Positions 1 through 6,136 of a stretch of DNA of 6,948 bases are shown here, one piece after another. Each line of letters starts with the position of its first letter. The first letter of the stretch is position 1. The DNA comes from Candidatus Nomurabacteria bacterium (GTDB lineage: Bacteria > Patescibacteriota > Minisyncoccia > Phycocordibacterales > UBA9973). The DNA is taken from assembly GCA_023267515.1 (NCBI GenBank), contig JAHFNF010000037.1, positions 1 to 6,948 on the forward strand, read 5' to 3'. A program made the position numbers and the translations under genes. A model generated the notes under the pieces. It did not search any database. It had not been told where the DNA came from and saw nothing but the letters and a program-made list of their open reading frames with translations.

Positions 1-899
1 AGACTTCCGTCGGTGCGGGGGAGGAAGCGACAACTTCTTATTTACGACCAGAAACAGCCCAAGGTATATTTATAAATTTTAAAAACACGGTGGACGCGTA
101 TCATCCCAAATTACCCTTTGGCATCGCTCAAATTGGTAAAGCTTTTCGGAATGAAATCGCACCACGGGATTTTATTTTCCGTCAGCGGGAATTTGAGCAG
201 ATGGAGATAGAGTATTTTATCCGAAGTGATGATTGGAAAAAATATTTTGAATATTGGAAAGATGAAATGCTCGCTTGGATGGATGAAGTAGGCCTTGATA
301 TGCACAAAGTGCACGAGCTGGAAGTAGAAGAAAAAGACCGCGCGCATTATTCTGCCCGCACGATTGATTTTGAATTTGATTACCCGTTCGGGCGCAAAGA
401 GCTTTTTGGTCTCGCTTACCGCACCGATTTTGATTTAAAGAATCACAAGCTTGAATATATTGATGAAGAAAATTCGGAGAAAATGGTGCCACACGTTATC
501 GAGCCATCTTTTGGAGTGGACCGGGCGGTGCTGGCAGTGCTTCTTTCTGCATATAATGAAGATGACCCAGAGCGACCATTTTTGAAATTTAAACCATCAA
601 TTGCGCCAGTTATCTGCGCTGTTTCTCCACTTCTAAAAAACAAACCAGAGCTTGTAAAAAAAGCAGAGGAAGTTTTCGCTCCGCTAAAAGCTGAATTTGG
701 ACGTGTGGCTTGGGATGATAACGGCAATATCGGCAAACGCTACCGCAGGCAAGACGAAATCGGTACACCATTTTGCATCGTGATTGATTTTGATACTTTG
801 ACCGATGACACCGTGACAGTACGAGACCGTGATACAGGGGAGCAGGAGAGAGTAAAAGTGGCAGAATTGGTGAGTTATATAAAAGAGAAATTGAACTAA
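1..899 (+). CDS. glyS: Glycyl-tRNA synthetase (alpha2, class II), C-terminal part; 5' end outside window
   Basis: Cytoplasmic enzyme that charges tRNA-Gly with glycine using ATP. The reading frame is open from the window edge (first full codon at 3) to TAA at 897-899, giving 298 visible codons. A GTG at 90 is an internal valine, not the start. The visible part opens with the family block YLRPETAQGIF. Class II motif 2 follows, with the FRNE and REFEQMEIE segments (about nt 144-215). The glycine-pocket segment with RTDFDL is at about nt 420-437, and class II motif 3 is GVDR at nt 513-524. The last ~100 residues (from about nt 585) form the HGTP-type anticodon-binding domain. This is the single-chain, eukaryote/archaea-like type, not the tetrameric GlyQ/GlyS type. 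Roughly the first third is missing because of the window boundary; nothing suggests a broken gene. The stop overlaps the next ATG as TAATG. Confidence 0.96.
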   Translation, partial: TSVGAGEEATTSYLRPETAQGIFINFKNTVDAYHPKLPFGIAQIGKAFRNEIAPRDFIFRQREFEQMEIEYFIRSDDWKKYFEYWKDEMLAWMDEVGLDMHKVHELEVEEKDRAHYSARTIDFEFDYPFGRKELFGLAYRTDFDLKNHKLEYIDEENSEKMVPHVIEPSFGVDRAVLAVLLSAYNEDDPERPFLKFKPSIAPVICAVSPLLKNKPELVKKAEEVFAPLKAEFGRVAWDDNGNIGKRYRRQDEIGTPFCIVIDFDTLTDDTVTVRDRDTGEQERVKVAELVSYIKEKLN

Positions 900-1234
900 T
901 GAAAGAAAATTCTCCTAAAAGTTCTGATAGAGCAATAAGTGATAAAGAAAAACCACTTTTCCAAAATATGGTAAAAGTTTGTTTAGAAAATAAGTTATTT
1001 TCAGAGAAAGAAGGAAAAGACCTTCTTTCTAAGATAAATGACGGAAAGTTTCTTTTTTTTGAAGCGTTGGATAAAATATTAACACTTCTAGATAACAGGC
1101 TCACAGCCTTAAAAAAGTTGAAAGAAGATACCACTCTTACCAAAGAAGCCCAATCAAACATTTTATTTCAAGAAAAAGCAATAGATAACCTTCTTGAAAA
1201 ATTCACAAAAACAGCTAACAAATTAAAAGGGTAA
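899..1234 (+). CDS. Hypothetical 111-aa helical protein, translationally coupled to glyS
   Basis: I do not recognise this protein. It is 111 residues, lysine- and glutamate-rich, with no signal peptide, no membrane segment and no cysteine-based metal site (a single Cys). The sequence looks almost entirely alpha-helical, with heptad-like leucines in the middle (LDKILTLLDNRLTALKKL, about residues 57-74) and again near the C terminus, so a small helical bundle or short coiled coil is likely. Its ATG shares one base with the glyS stop (TAATG), and the M16 peptidase starts 17 nt after its stop, so it probably lies within one operon and is translated by reinitiation. Only a weak purine stretch (about 881-890) precedes the start. 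Base composition is more AT-rich than glyS. It is likely a real gene because of the coupling and a clean ORF, but its function is unknown. Confidence 0.7.
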   Translation: MKENSPKSSDRAISDKEKPLFQNMVKVCLENKLFSEKEGKDLLSKINDGKFLFFEALDKILTLLDNRLTALKKLKEDTTLTKEAQSNILFQEKAIDNLLEKFTKTANKLKG

Positions 1235-1251
1235 AGTAAATCATTTAAAAA

Positions 1252-2520
1252 GTGAAATTCAAAAAAACAATTCTTAAAAACGGCTTGCGGGTGATAACGG
1301 TGCCGATGAAGGATAACCCGACGGTGACGGCATTGGTCTTGGTGGAGACGGGTTCTAAATATGAGACCAAAAAAATAAATGGCCTATCGCATTTCTTGGA
1401 GCATATGTGTTTCAAGGGGACAGTGAAAAGGCCGACGGCAAGGGATATTTCTACCGAGCTAGACACGATGGGTGCGCAATACAACGCTTTTACCGCGCAG
1501 GAATATACCGGATACTATGCTAAAAGCGATGCCAAACATTTCAAGAAAATCTTTGATGTTGTATCGGATATTTATTTAAACTCCACTTTTCCGGAAGCAG
1601 AAATGCAAAAAGAAAAAGGCGTGATTATCGAGGAGCTAAATATGTACGAAGATCTGCCGATGCGCCACGTGCAGGATTTAATAATGCAAGTGATGTATGG
1701 CGATCAGCCAGCCGGTTGGAATATTGCTGGACCGATAAAAAACATCAAGGCGATGAAGCGCAATGACTTTGTGAAATACAAAAAAGAGCATTATGTGCCC
1801 TCTGCCACTACTGTCGTCATCGCTGGGCCTTTATCCGAAAAAGAAATAATGAAGGAAGTGGCGCGTGCATTTGGTAAAGTAGCAAAAAGTAAAAAATTTG
1901 GAAAATTAAAAACAACTGATAAGCAAGCAAAGCCAAATGCAATAGTAAAATACAAAAAGACAGACCAGACACATTTTGTGCTTGGTTTTCGCGCTTACGA
2001 TATTTTTGACAAAAGAAATCCAGCGCTCAATGTTCTCGCTGGGGTACTCGGCGCGGGGATGAGCTCACGCCTTTTTCACAAACTCCGGGAAGAAATGGGA
2101 GTTTGCTATTACGTACGCGCTACACCAGATGAATACACGGATCACGGAATATTCCAGATTTCCTCCGGAGTGGACAATAAGCGAGTAAAGGAAGTGATAG
2201 AAGTTATTTTAAACGAGTGTAAAATCTTAAAAGAGAAAAAAATCTCTGAAACCGAACTTTCAAAGGTAAAAGAGATTTTGATCGCTGGGATGAAGATGTC
2301 CCTGGAATCCACGGATGATGTGGCAAACTTTTATGGGGGACAGGAGGTGCTACTTCATAAATTGGAGACTGCGGAAGAGAAAGCGAAAAAAATTAAAAAA
2401 GTCACAGCGCTGGATGTGCAAAAAATAGCGAAAGAAGTATTTCACAGCAAGTCCCTCAACCTGGCTCTCATCGGCCCTTTTAGAAAGAAAGCAGACTTCT
2501 TGCCTATTTTGAAAGTTTAA
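1252..2520 (+). CDS. M16-family zinc metallopeptidase (processing-peptidase-like)
   Basis: A 422-residue insulinase/pitrilysin-family (M16B-type) peptidase, expected to degrade or process short polypeptides in the cytoplasm; no signal peptide is visible. The N-terminal catalytic domain carries the inverted zinc motif HFLEH at residues 47-51. The third zinc ligand is Glu128, 77 residues after His51 as in characterised members, and the supporting Glu121 is in EKGVIIEEL. The second, non-zinc half holds the conserved Arg/Tyr substrate-binding pair, probably Arg279 and Tyr286, in LREEMGVCYY. Length matches the ~420-aa two-domain subunits that dimerise. The start is GTG at 1252: an in-frame TAA at 1246-1248 rules out anything further upstream. 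The only SD-like bases (AAGGG, about 1227-1231) are about 20 nt away, which is too far to be convincing. It appears co-transcribed with the gene before it. Its substrate cannot be told from sequence. Confidence 0.93.
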   Translation: MKFKKTILKNGLRVITVPMKDNPTVTALVLVETGSKYETKKINGLSHFLEHMCFKGTVKRPTARDISTELDTMGAQYNAFTAQEYTGYYAKSDAKHFKKIFDVVSDIYLNSTFPEAEMQKEKGVIIEELNMYEDLPMRHVQDLIMQVMYGDQPAGWNIAGPIKNIKAMKRNDFVKYKKEHYVPSATTVVIAGPLSEKEIMKEVARAFGKVAKSKKFGKLKTTDKQAKPNAIVKYKKTDQTHFVLGFRAYDIFDKRNPALNVLAGVLGAGMSSRLFHKLREEMGVCYYVRATPDEYTDHGIFQISSGVDNKRVKEVIEVILNECKILKEKKISETELSKVKEILIAGMKMSLESTDDVANFYGGQEVLLHKLETAEEKAKKIKKVTALDVQKIAKEVFHSKSLNLALIGPFRKKADFLPILKV

Positions 2521-2538
2521 GCACTTTAATGCTATAAT
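2509..2538 (+). promoter_or_regulatory. Sigma-70-type promoter for the AI-2E family gene and metG
   Basis: The -35 TTGAAA (2509-2514) and a perfect -10 TATAAT (2533-2538) are separated by 18 bp, with an extended -10 TGC at 2530-2532. The -35 lies inside the last codons of the M16 peptidase gene. A start 6-8 nt after the -10 would fall at about 2544-2546, on the ATG at 2545, so the mRNA would be leaderless or nearly so. The spacer holds AGCA (2520-2523) and TGCT (2530-2533) 6 bp apart, an arrangement also found in the promoter at 5072. Confidence 0.75.
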
Positions 2539-2544
2539 AAAGAT

Positions 2545-3624
2545 ATGCAGGAAAAGGATCAAAAAAATTCCCTCTCCATTTCTACCGGCACAATCATCAG
2601 GTTTTTCTTGGTGGCTCTCGGCGTATATCTCATCTGGTTTTTGAGAGATTTAATGCTTATAATACTGACTTCCATTGTGATAGCCTCGTTTGTGGAGTCG
2701 GCTGTGCCCAGGATGAAAAAAATAGGTATGGGCAGAGTGTTTGGAGTGGTAATCCTTTATTTTATTTCTTTACTGATTTTTGCCGGCATTTTTTATCTTT
2801 TTGCCCCATTACTGATCACAGAGGTTTACAATTTTTCTACCGTTTTTGCCTCCTATTTGCCCCATACAAGCTTTTTGAGCTATTTCCAAAATGACGCCTT
2901 TTCTGGCGCGAAAGATATTGTAAACAACCTCTCCCACAATTTCTCTATTGCCACCTTACTTACGACCTCAAAAGCTTTTATCACAAATCTTTCCGGCGGA
3001 CTATTCCAGACATTGTCTGCAGCTTTCGGATCTATTTTCAACTTCATAATGATAGTCATCATCTCTTTCTATCTTTCAATCCAAGAAAAAGGCATAGAGA
3101 ATTTTCTGCGCATCGTCTTGCCGGGCAGGCATGAAGATTATGCTGTGGACTTGTGGGAACGTTCACGCCGAAAAATAGCTCTCTGGATGAAAGGACAAAT
3201 GCTTCTCGGGCTCATCATCGCGGTGCTCACTTATTTAGTGCTCTCAGTCTTGGGCATACATTATGCATTACTCTTATCCATTATTACTGGGATGATGGAA
3301 TTGGTGCCTTATGGCGTCATTGTGGCTATGATACCGGCGATCTGGCTTGGATATCTTTCCAGCGGATTCTCCGGCGCTCTAATGGTGACAGGCGCCTATT
3401 TGATAATTCACCAATTTGAAGTTTACCTTCTTTCTCCACTCATCGTCCGAAAAGTGACTGGGCTGTCGCCCTTGGTAGTGATCCTTTCAATACTTATCGG
3501 TTTTGAGCTGGCAGGATTTTGGGGGCTTATATTGGCTGTACCGGTGGCAGTCTCCATAATGGAATTTATAAATGATATTGAAAAAGAAAAAATATTTTCC
3601 CGAAATAGAACTGATGCCCGATAG
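2545..3624 (+). CDS. AI-2E (PerM/YtvI-type) family transporter, inner membrane
   Basis: A 359-residue polytopic membrane protein of the AI-2E transporter/PerM superfamily. Members have been linked to efflux of autoinducer-2 or other small solutes, or to Na+/H+ exchange; which applies here cannot be read from sequence. Hydrophobic segments lie at about residues 17-50 (two helices), 66-92, 158-178, 217-236, 238-268 and 275-340. Between 95 and 150 is the family's soluble, variable region. Family signatures are FYLSIQEKGIENFL (about 175-188), WMKGQ (214-218), ELVPYGVIVAMIPAI (252-266) and, near the C terminus, HQFEVYLLSPLIVRKVTG (289-306) followed by AVPVA (331-335). Length is typical. No Shine-Dalgarno sequence precedes the ATG, and a strong promoter ends 6 nt before it. 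metG begins 3 nt after its stop, so the two genes are very probably co-transcribed. Confidence 0.92.
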   Translation: MQEKDQKNSLSISTGTIIRFFLVALGVYLIWFLRDLMLIILTSIVIASFVESAVPRMKKIGMGRVFGVVILYFISLLIFAGIFYLFAPLLITEVYNFSTVFASYLPHTSFLSYFQNDAFSGAKDIVNNLSHNFSIATLLTTSKAFITNLSGGLFQTLSAAFGSIFNFIMIVIISFYLSIQEKGIENFLRIVLPGRHEDYAVDLWERSRRKIALWMKGQMLLGLIIAVLTYLVLSVLGIHYALLLSIITGMMELVPYGVIVAMIPAIWLGYLSSGFSGALMVTGAYLIIHQFEVYLLSPLIVRKVTGLSPLVVILSILIGFELAGFWGLILAVPVAVSIMEFINDIEKEKIFSRNRTDAR

Positions 3625-3627
3625 TCT

Positions 3628-5067
3628 ATGAACAAGAACTTTTATATAACGACAACCCTGCCATATGTAAATTCTGATCCGCACATTGGTTTTGCAATGG
3701 AGATCATCCGGGCGGACGTTATCGCTCGCTATAAAAAAAATATAGGGGTAGATGTATTTTTCAACACAGGCACAGACGAGCACGGCATCAAGGTATATAT
3801 CAAAGCGTTGGAAGCGGAAATGGATCCGAAAACTTATGTGGATAGGTATGCGGAGAAGTTTTTTTCTCTTAAAAAAGCCTTAAATTTATTTCCGGATCTA
3901 AATTTTATCCGGACAACGGATGAGCATCATACCCGGTCAGCGCAAGCGTTTTGGCGTATTTGTAAAAAGAACGGTCATATTTATAAAAAGAATTATCAGG
4001 CGAAATACTGTACTGGCTGCGAATTGGAAAAGACAGACTCAGAACTAAATGATGAGGGGAAATGCCTTATTCACCCGAATCGCGAACTGGAATTGATTGA
4101 CGAGGAGAATTATTTTTTCAAATTTTCAGAATTTCAAAAGCCTTTACTAGATTTCTATGATAAAACACCAGACTTTGTCATCCCAGATTTTCGCTACAAC
4201 GAAATAAAAAGTTTTGTCACGCGTGGCCTGTCAGACTTCTCCATCTCTCGCTTGAAATCAAAAATGCCCTGGGGAGTGGAAGTCCCAGACGATGCTGATC
4301 ACGTGATGTATGTGTGGTTTGATGCACTGGTTAATTATATATCCTGCCTTGGTTGGCCAGACGAGACGGATAAATTTGAAAAATACTGGGCACAGGGGAC
4401 GCCAGTGCAATATTGCGGAAAAGACAATTTGCGTCAGCAGGCGGCAATGTGGCAAGCGATGCTAATGGCAGCCGCACTGCCGAATTCACGGCACATCGTG
4501 ATAGACGGCTTTATCAATGTAGCTGGGCAGAAAATGGCCAAATCAGCTGGGAATATGATAGACCCATTTCAGCTTGTTGAAGAATATGGCACTGACGCAA
4601 TCCGCTATTTCTTGACCCGTGAACTCCAACCATTTGAAGATAGCGATTATACCCCGAACCGTCTGCAAGATGCCTATAATGCAAATCTCGCCAATGGCCT
4701 CGGCAATTTAACTTCACGCATTATGCAAATGGCAGAGACAAATTTAGACAGTCCAATTGAGGTAAAAAATGTTCCATTTCATCCAGATTTTATAAAACAT
4801 CTAGAAAATTTTGATTTACAAAAAGCTTGTGATTTTATTTGGCATTTAGTTGGTCAGGCCGATCTCTTAATTCAAGATAAACAACCGTTTAAACTTATAA
4901 AGACGGATCCAGAAGAGGCGAAAGAGGTAATAAAAAAATTAATTCAACAACTTCACTCTATTGCTACTCATCTAGAAATATTTATGCCAGAGACTGCTGA
5001 AAAAATAAAACAAACAATAAAGACTAACAGAAAACCCGAGCAACCACTCTTTGCCCGTAACGACTAA
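3628..5067 (+). CDS. metG: Methionyl-tRNA synthetase, short form
   Basis: Class I enzyme that attaches methionine to initiator and elongator tRNA-Met in the cytoplasm. At 479 residues it ends after the helical anticodon-binding domain and lacks the C-terminal EMAP/tRNA-binding domain of longer forms. The Rossmann fold starts at once (YITTTLPYVNSDPHIGF). The HIGH signature reads HIGF at 19-22, with Phe for the last His. The zinc knuckle in the connective domain is Cys128, Cys131, Cys146 and His149 (CxxC...CxxH). The methionine-pocket region includes YVWFDALVNY (228-237), then GKDNLRQQ where many MetRS have GKDI.RFH. The KMSKS loop is KMAKS (302-306). The anticodon helix has Asn360 and Arg364, matching the Nxxx R pair of characterised enzymes, but the usual Pro-Trp that stacks on the anticodon appears as Pro420-Phe421. 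No SD is seen. No clear terminator follows; the next promoter begins 4 nt after the stop. Confidence 0.96.
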   Translation: MNKNFYITTTLPYVNSDPHIGFAMEIIRADVIARYKKNIGVDVFFNTGTDEHGIKVYIKALEAEMDPKTYVDRYAEKFFSLKKALNLFPDLNFIRTTDEHHTRSAQAFWRICKKNGHIYKKNYQAKYCTGCELEKTDSELNDEGKCLIHPNRELELIDEENYFFKFSEFQKPLLDFYDKTPDFVIPDFRYNEIKSFVTRGLSDFSISRLKSKMPWGVEVPDDADHVMYVWFDALVNYISCLGWPDETDKFEKYWAQGTPVQYCGKDNLRQQAAMWQAMLMAAALPNSRHIVIDGFINVAGQKMAKSAGNMIDPFQLVEEYGTDAIRYFLTRELQPFEDSDYTPNRLQDAYNANLANGLGNLTSRIMQMAETNLDSPIEVKNVPFHPDFIKHLENFDLQKACDFIWHLVGQADLLIQDKQPFKLIKTDPEEAKEVIKKLIQQLHSIATHLEIFMPETAEKIKQTIKTNRKPEQPLFARND

Positions 5068-5071
5068 GCAC

Positions 5072-5100
5072 TTGACAGATTAGCATATATTTGCTAATGT
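5072..5100 (+). promoter_or_regulatory. Promoter for the 285-aa membrane protein gene
   Basis: A perfect -35 TTGACA (5072-5077) is followed after 17 bp by TAATGT (5095-5100), a weaker -10, which is helped by an extended -10 TGC at 5092-5094. It begins 4 nt after the metG stop. Predicted RNA would start near 5107 and have a leader of about 85 nt before the ATG at 5191. The near-consensus -35 and the correct spacing are the main support. The -10 matches consensus at only three of six positions, which fits a regulated or moderate promoter. Confidence 0.6.
5079..5098. repeat. Perfect 7-bp inverted repeat inside the promoter spacer (candidate operator)
   Basis: ATTAGCA (5079-5085) and TGCTAAT (5092-5098) are exact reverse complements separated by 6 bp (TATATT). 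The 20-bp dyad fills the space between the -35 and -10 and overlaps the -10, where a bound repressor would block RNA polymerase. The arms resemble the outer ends of the HrcA/CIRCE element, but the spacing is far shorter and the inner CTC/GAG bases are missing, so I do not call it CIRCE. Alternatively, the stem followed by ATTTTT (5101-5106) could be a weak, AT-rich terminator for metG. Confidence 0.45.
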
Positions 5101-5190
5101 ATTTTTGGGTTTGTTCGGAAAAAATATTTATCCAGAATAAATGACCGCAAAAATTATTTTTATATCCCTCACAACTTAAAACCTCTACTT

Positions 5191-6048
5191 ATGAAAACAA
5201 AACTCTTAACCATCTTGTTGTTTTTTGCGCACAGCACTTTTGCTCAAAATTTCAAATTATCTGTGTTCAAAGACATTCAAAAAACCAAAGTAGAACGCAA
5301 GGGCAACCGGTTGTTCTTTACCACCCCAGTACGCGTTGACACGATTTTTAGGGAAAGCAGGCCAGAACAAATCTACTTTTTACTTGAAGAGCACAGCACA
5401 AGTTTGCCGGATTCCTCTGTTTTAAATGACGCCTATAAACAGGCATTTTTAAATTCAGGAATTTTACAGGAGTTTAAATTGGAAAATTTTTCTCCGTCAC
5501 CCGGCTACCTTTGGTTTGCTGGCGATGAGGTAAGAACGTCTCAATACGTTGTATATTTTTCTGCAATAAACTCTTTTTCAGTGCAAATTGAATCATTCGC
5601 AGACAATGCAATAAATTGGCCACTTGTTTACTTACTGCTAATAACGATCTTTCTCGCCCGCTATGCGTATCAGAATTTTTCTTCTTACAGCGAAGGATTG
5701 CCTGGCAAGCTAAAACGCGCTGTATTAATTTGGTCTTTGTTTGATTCTGCTTCAATCATCTTTGGACTTTTTGGTTACTTTAGCCTATATCCACTTGGCT
5801 GGTGGCTTTTAGTTTTAAGTATCATTTTTAGAGTTGTCGCAATTTGGCTGCTACAGCGAGAAAGCAAGTTTATAATTGCGTTGGTTGTCAGCGTGATTGG
5901 TATTTTACTTGAAATGCAGGCTGTCACTGGAAGCGTTCTTGTTTTATTGGGCACTGCAGGAATCCTCATTGCTCCTTTCGTTTTCGGGATTCTTTGGTTG
6001 CTCGGTGGTTTCGCTTTGTCGGCTCGAGTAGAGAGAAGAAGTGCTTGA
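5191..6048 (+). CDS. Unknown exported/multi-pass membrane protein with N-terminal soluble domain
   Basis: I do not recognise this 285-residue protein. It begins with a classic Sec signal peptide: MKTK, then a hydrophobic core (LLTILLFFAHSTF), then a likely type I cleavage site after Ala18 (TFA|QN). Residues ~20-140 form a polar domain expected outside the cytoplasm, with a mix of predicted strands and charged residues and no cysteine. From about 143 there are roughly five membrane helices (about 143-158, 177-200, 203-222, 227-243, 247-276), and the tail is basic (SARVERRSA). A short charged loop at about 160-175 separates the first two. No catalytic motif is evident. The ATG at 5191 is chosen because the signal peptide starts there; it has no Shine-Dalgarno sequence (the preceding bases are ACCTCTACTT). 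Its own promoter upstream and terminator downstream make it an independent transcript between metG and tatD. It could be a sensor, channel or envelope protein; sequence alone does not decide. Confidence 0.85.
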   Translation: MKTKLLTILLFFAHSTFAQNFKLSVFKDIQKTKVERKGNRLFFTTPVRVDTIFRESRPEQIYFLLEEHSTSLPDSSVLNDAYKQAFLNSGILQEFKLENFSPSPGYLWFAGDEVRTSQYVVYFSAINSFSVQIESFADNAINWPLVYLLLITIFLARYAYQNFSSYSEGLPGKLKRAVLIWSLFDSASIIFGLFGYFSLYPLGWWLLVLSIIFRVVAIWLLQRESKFIIALVVSVIGILLEMQAVTGSVLVLLGTAGILIAPFVFGILWLLGGFALSARVERRSA

Positions 6049-6070
6049 ATTTCATAACATATTTTTTAGG

Positions 6071-6110
6071 TCGGCCTGCTGAACTGTTTCAGCCGGCCGA
6101 TTTGTTTTTT
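6071..6110 (+). terminator. Strong rho-independent terminator after the 285-aa gene
   Basis: The left arm at 6071-6083 (TCGGCCTGCTGAA) pairs with the right arm at 6088-6100 (TTCAGCCGGCCGA) across a 4-nt loop (CTGT). That makes 13 stem positions with one internal mismatch and a GC-rich base. It is followed directly by the T-rich tract TTTGTTTTTT (6101-6110). It lies 22 nt after the stop codon at 6046-6048. The stem reads in both directions, but the U-tract suits only the + strand. Confidence 0.93.
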
Positions 6111-6129
6111 ATAATAAAAAAGTTATAGT
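6102..6129 (+). promoter_or_regulatory. Possible promoter for tatD overlapping the terminator T-tract
   Basis: A -10-like TATAGT (6124-6129) ends 7 nt before the tatD ATG at 6137, and a weak -35 TTGTTT (6102-6107) lies 16 bp upstream. RNA would start on or next to the ATG, as proposed for the promoter at 2509. A second -10-like TATAAT at 6110-6115 has no good -35 and would give a leader of about 15 nt. Since a strong terminator directly precedes tatD, some promoter is needed here, but which hexamers are used is uncertain. Confidence 0.4.
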
Positions 6130-6136
6130 TGTTATT

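Noticed and set aside
90..92. GTG at 90 as the start of glyS
   Set aside because: The frame stays open to the window edge and the upstream codons encode the conserved YLRPETAQGIF block, so this GTG is an internal valine.
610..1161. 183-codon open frame on the - strand
   Set aside because: It is antisense to the end of glyS and to the 111-aa gene, both of which have better support; its translation is low-complexity Ser/Phe/Leu with no recognisable domain.
2512..2527. AAAGT/ACTTT inverted repeat at the end of the M16 gene as a terminator
   Set aside because: It has only 5 AT-rich base pairs, no following T-tract, and lies inside the promoter, so termination there is unlikely.
3153..3419. 88-codon + strand open frame inside the AI-2E family gene
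   Set aside because: It lies in another frame of a gene with strong family motifs throughout; it shows no independent signal.
4671..4680. TATAAT-like sequence inside metG as an internal promoter
   Set aside because: There is no acceptable -35 at the right distance and no downstream gene start; it is a chance match in coding sequence.
5079..5098. CIRCE-like heat-shock operator (TTAGCA...TGCTAA)
   Set aside because: CIRCE is TTAGCACTC-N9-GAGTGCTAA. Here the arms are only 6 bp apart and lack CTC/GAG, and the downstream gene is not a chaperone. Kept only as an unnamed inverted repeat.
5141..5179. 12-codon ORF (MTAKIIFISLTT) in the leader of the 285-aa gene, as a possible leader peptide
   Set aside because: It has no ribosome binding site, no codon bias typical of attenuation and no alternative hairpins; short ORFs like this are expected by chance in AT-rich DNA.
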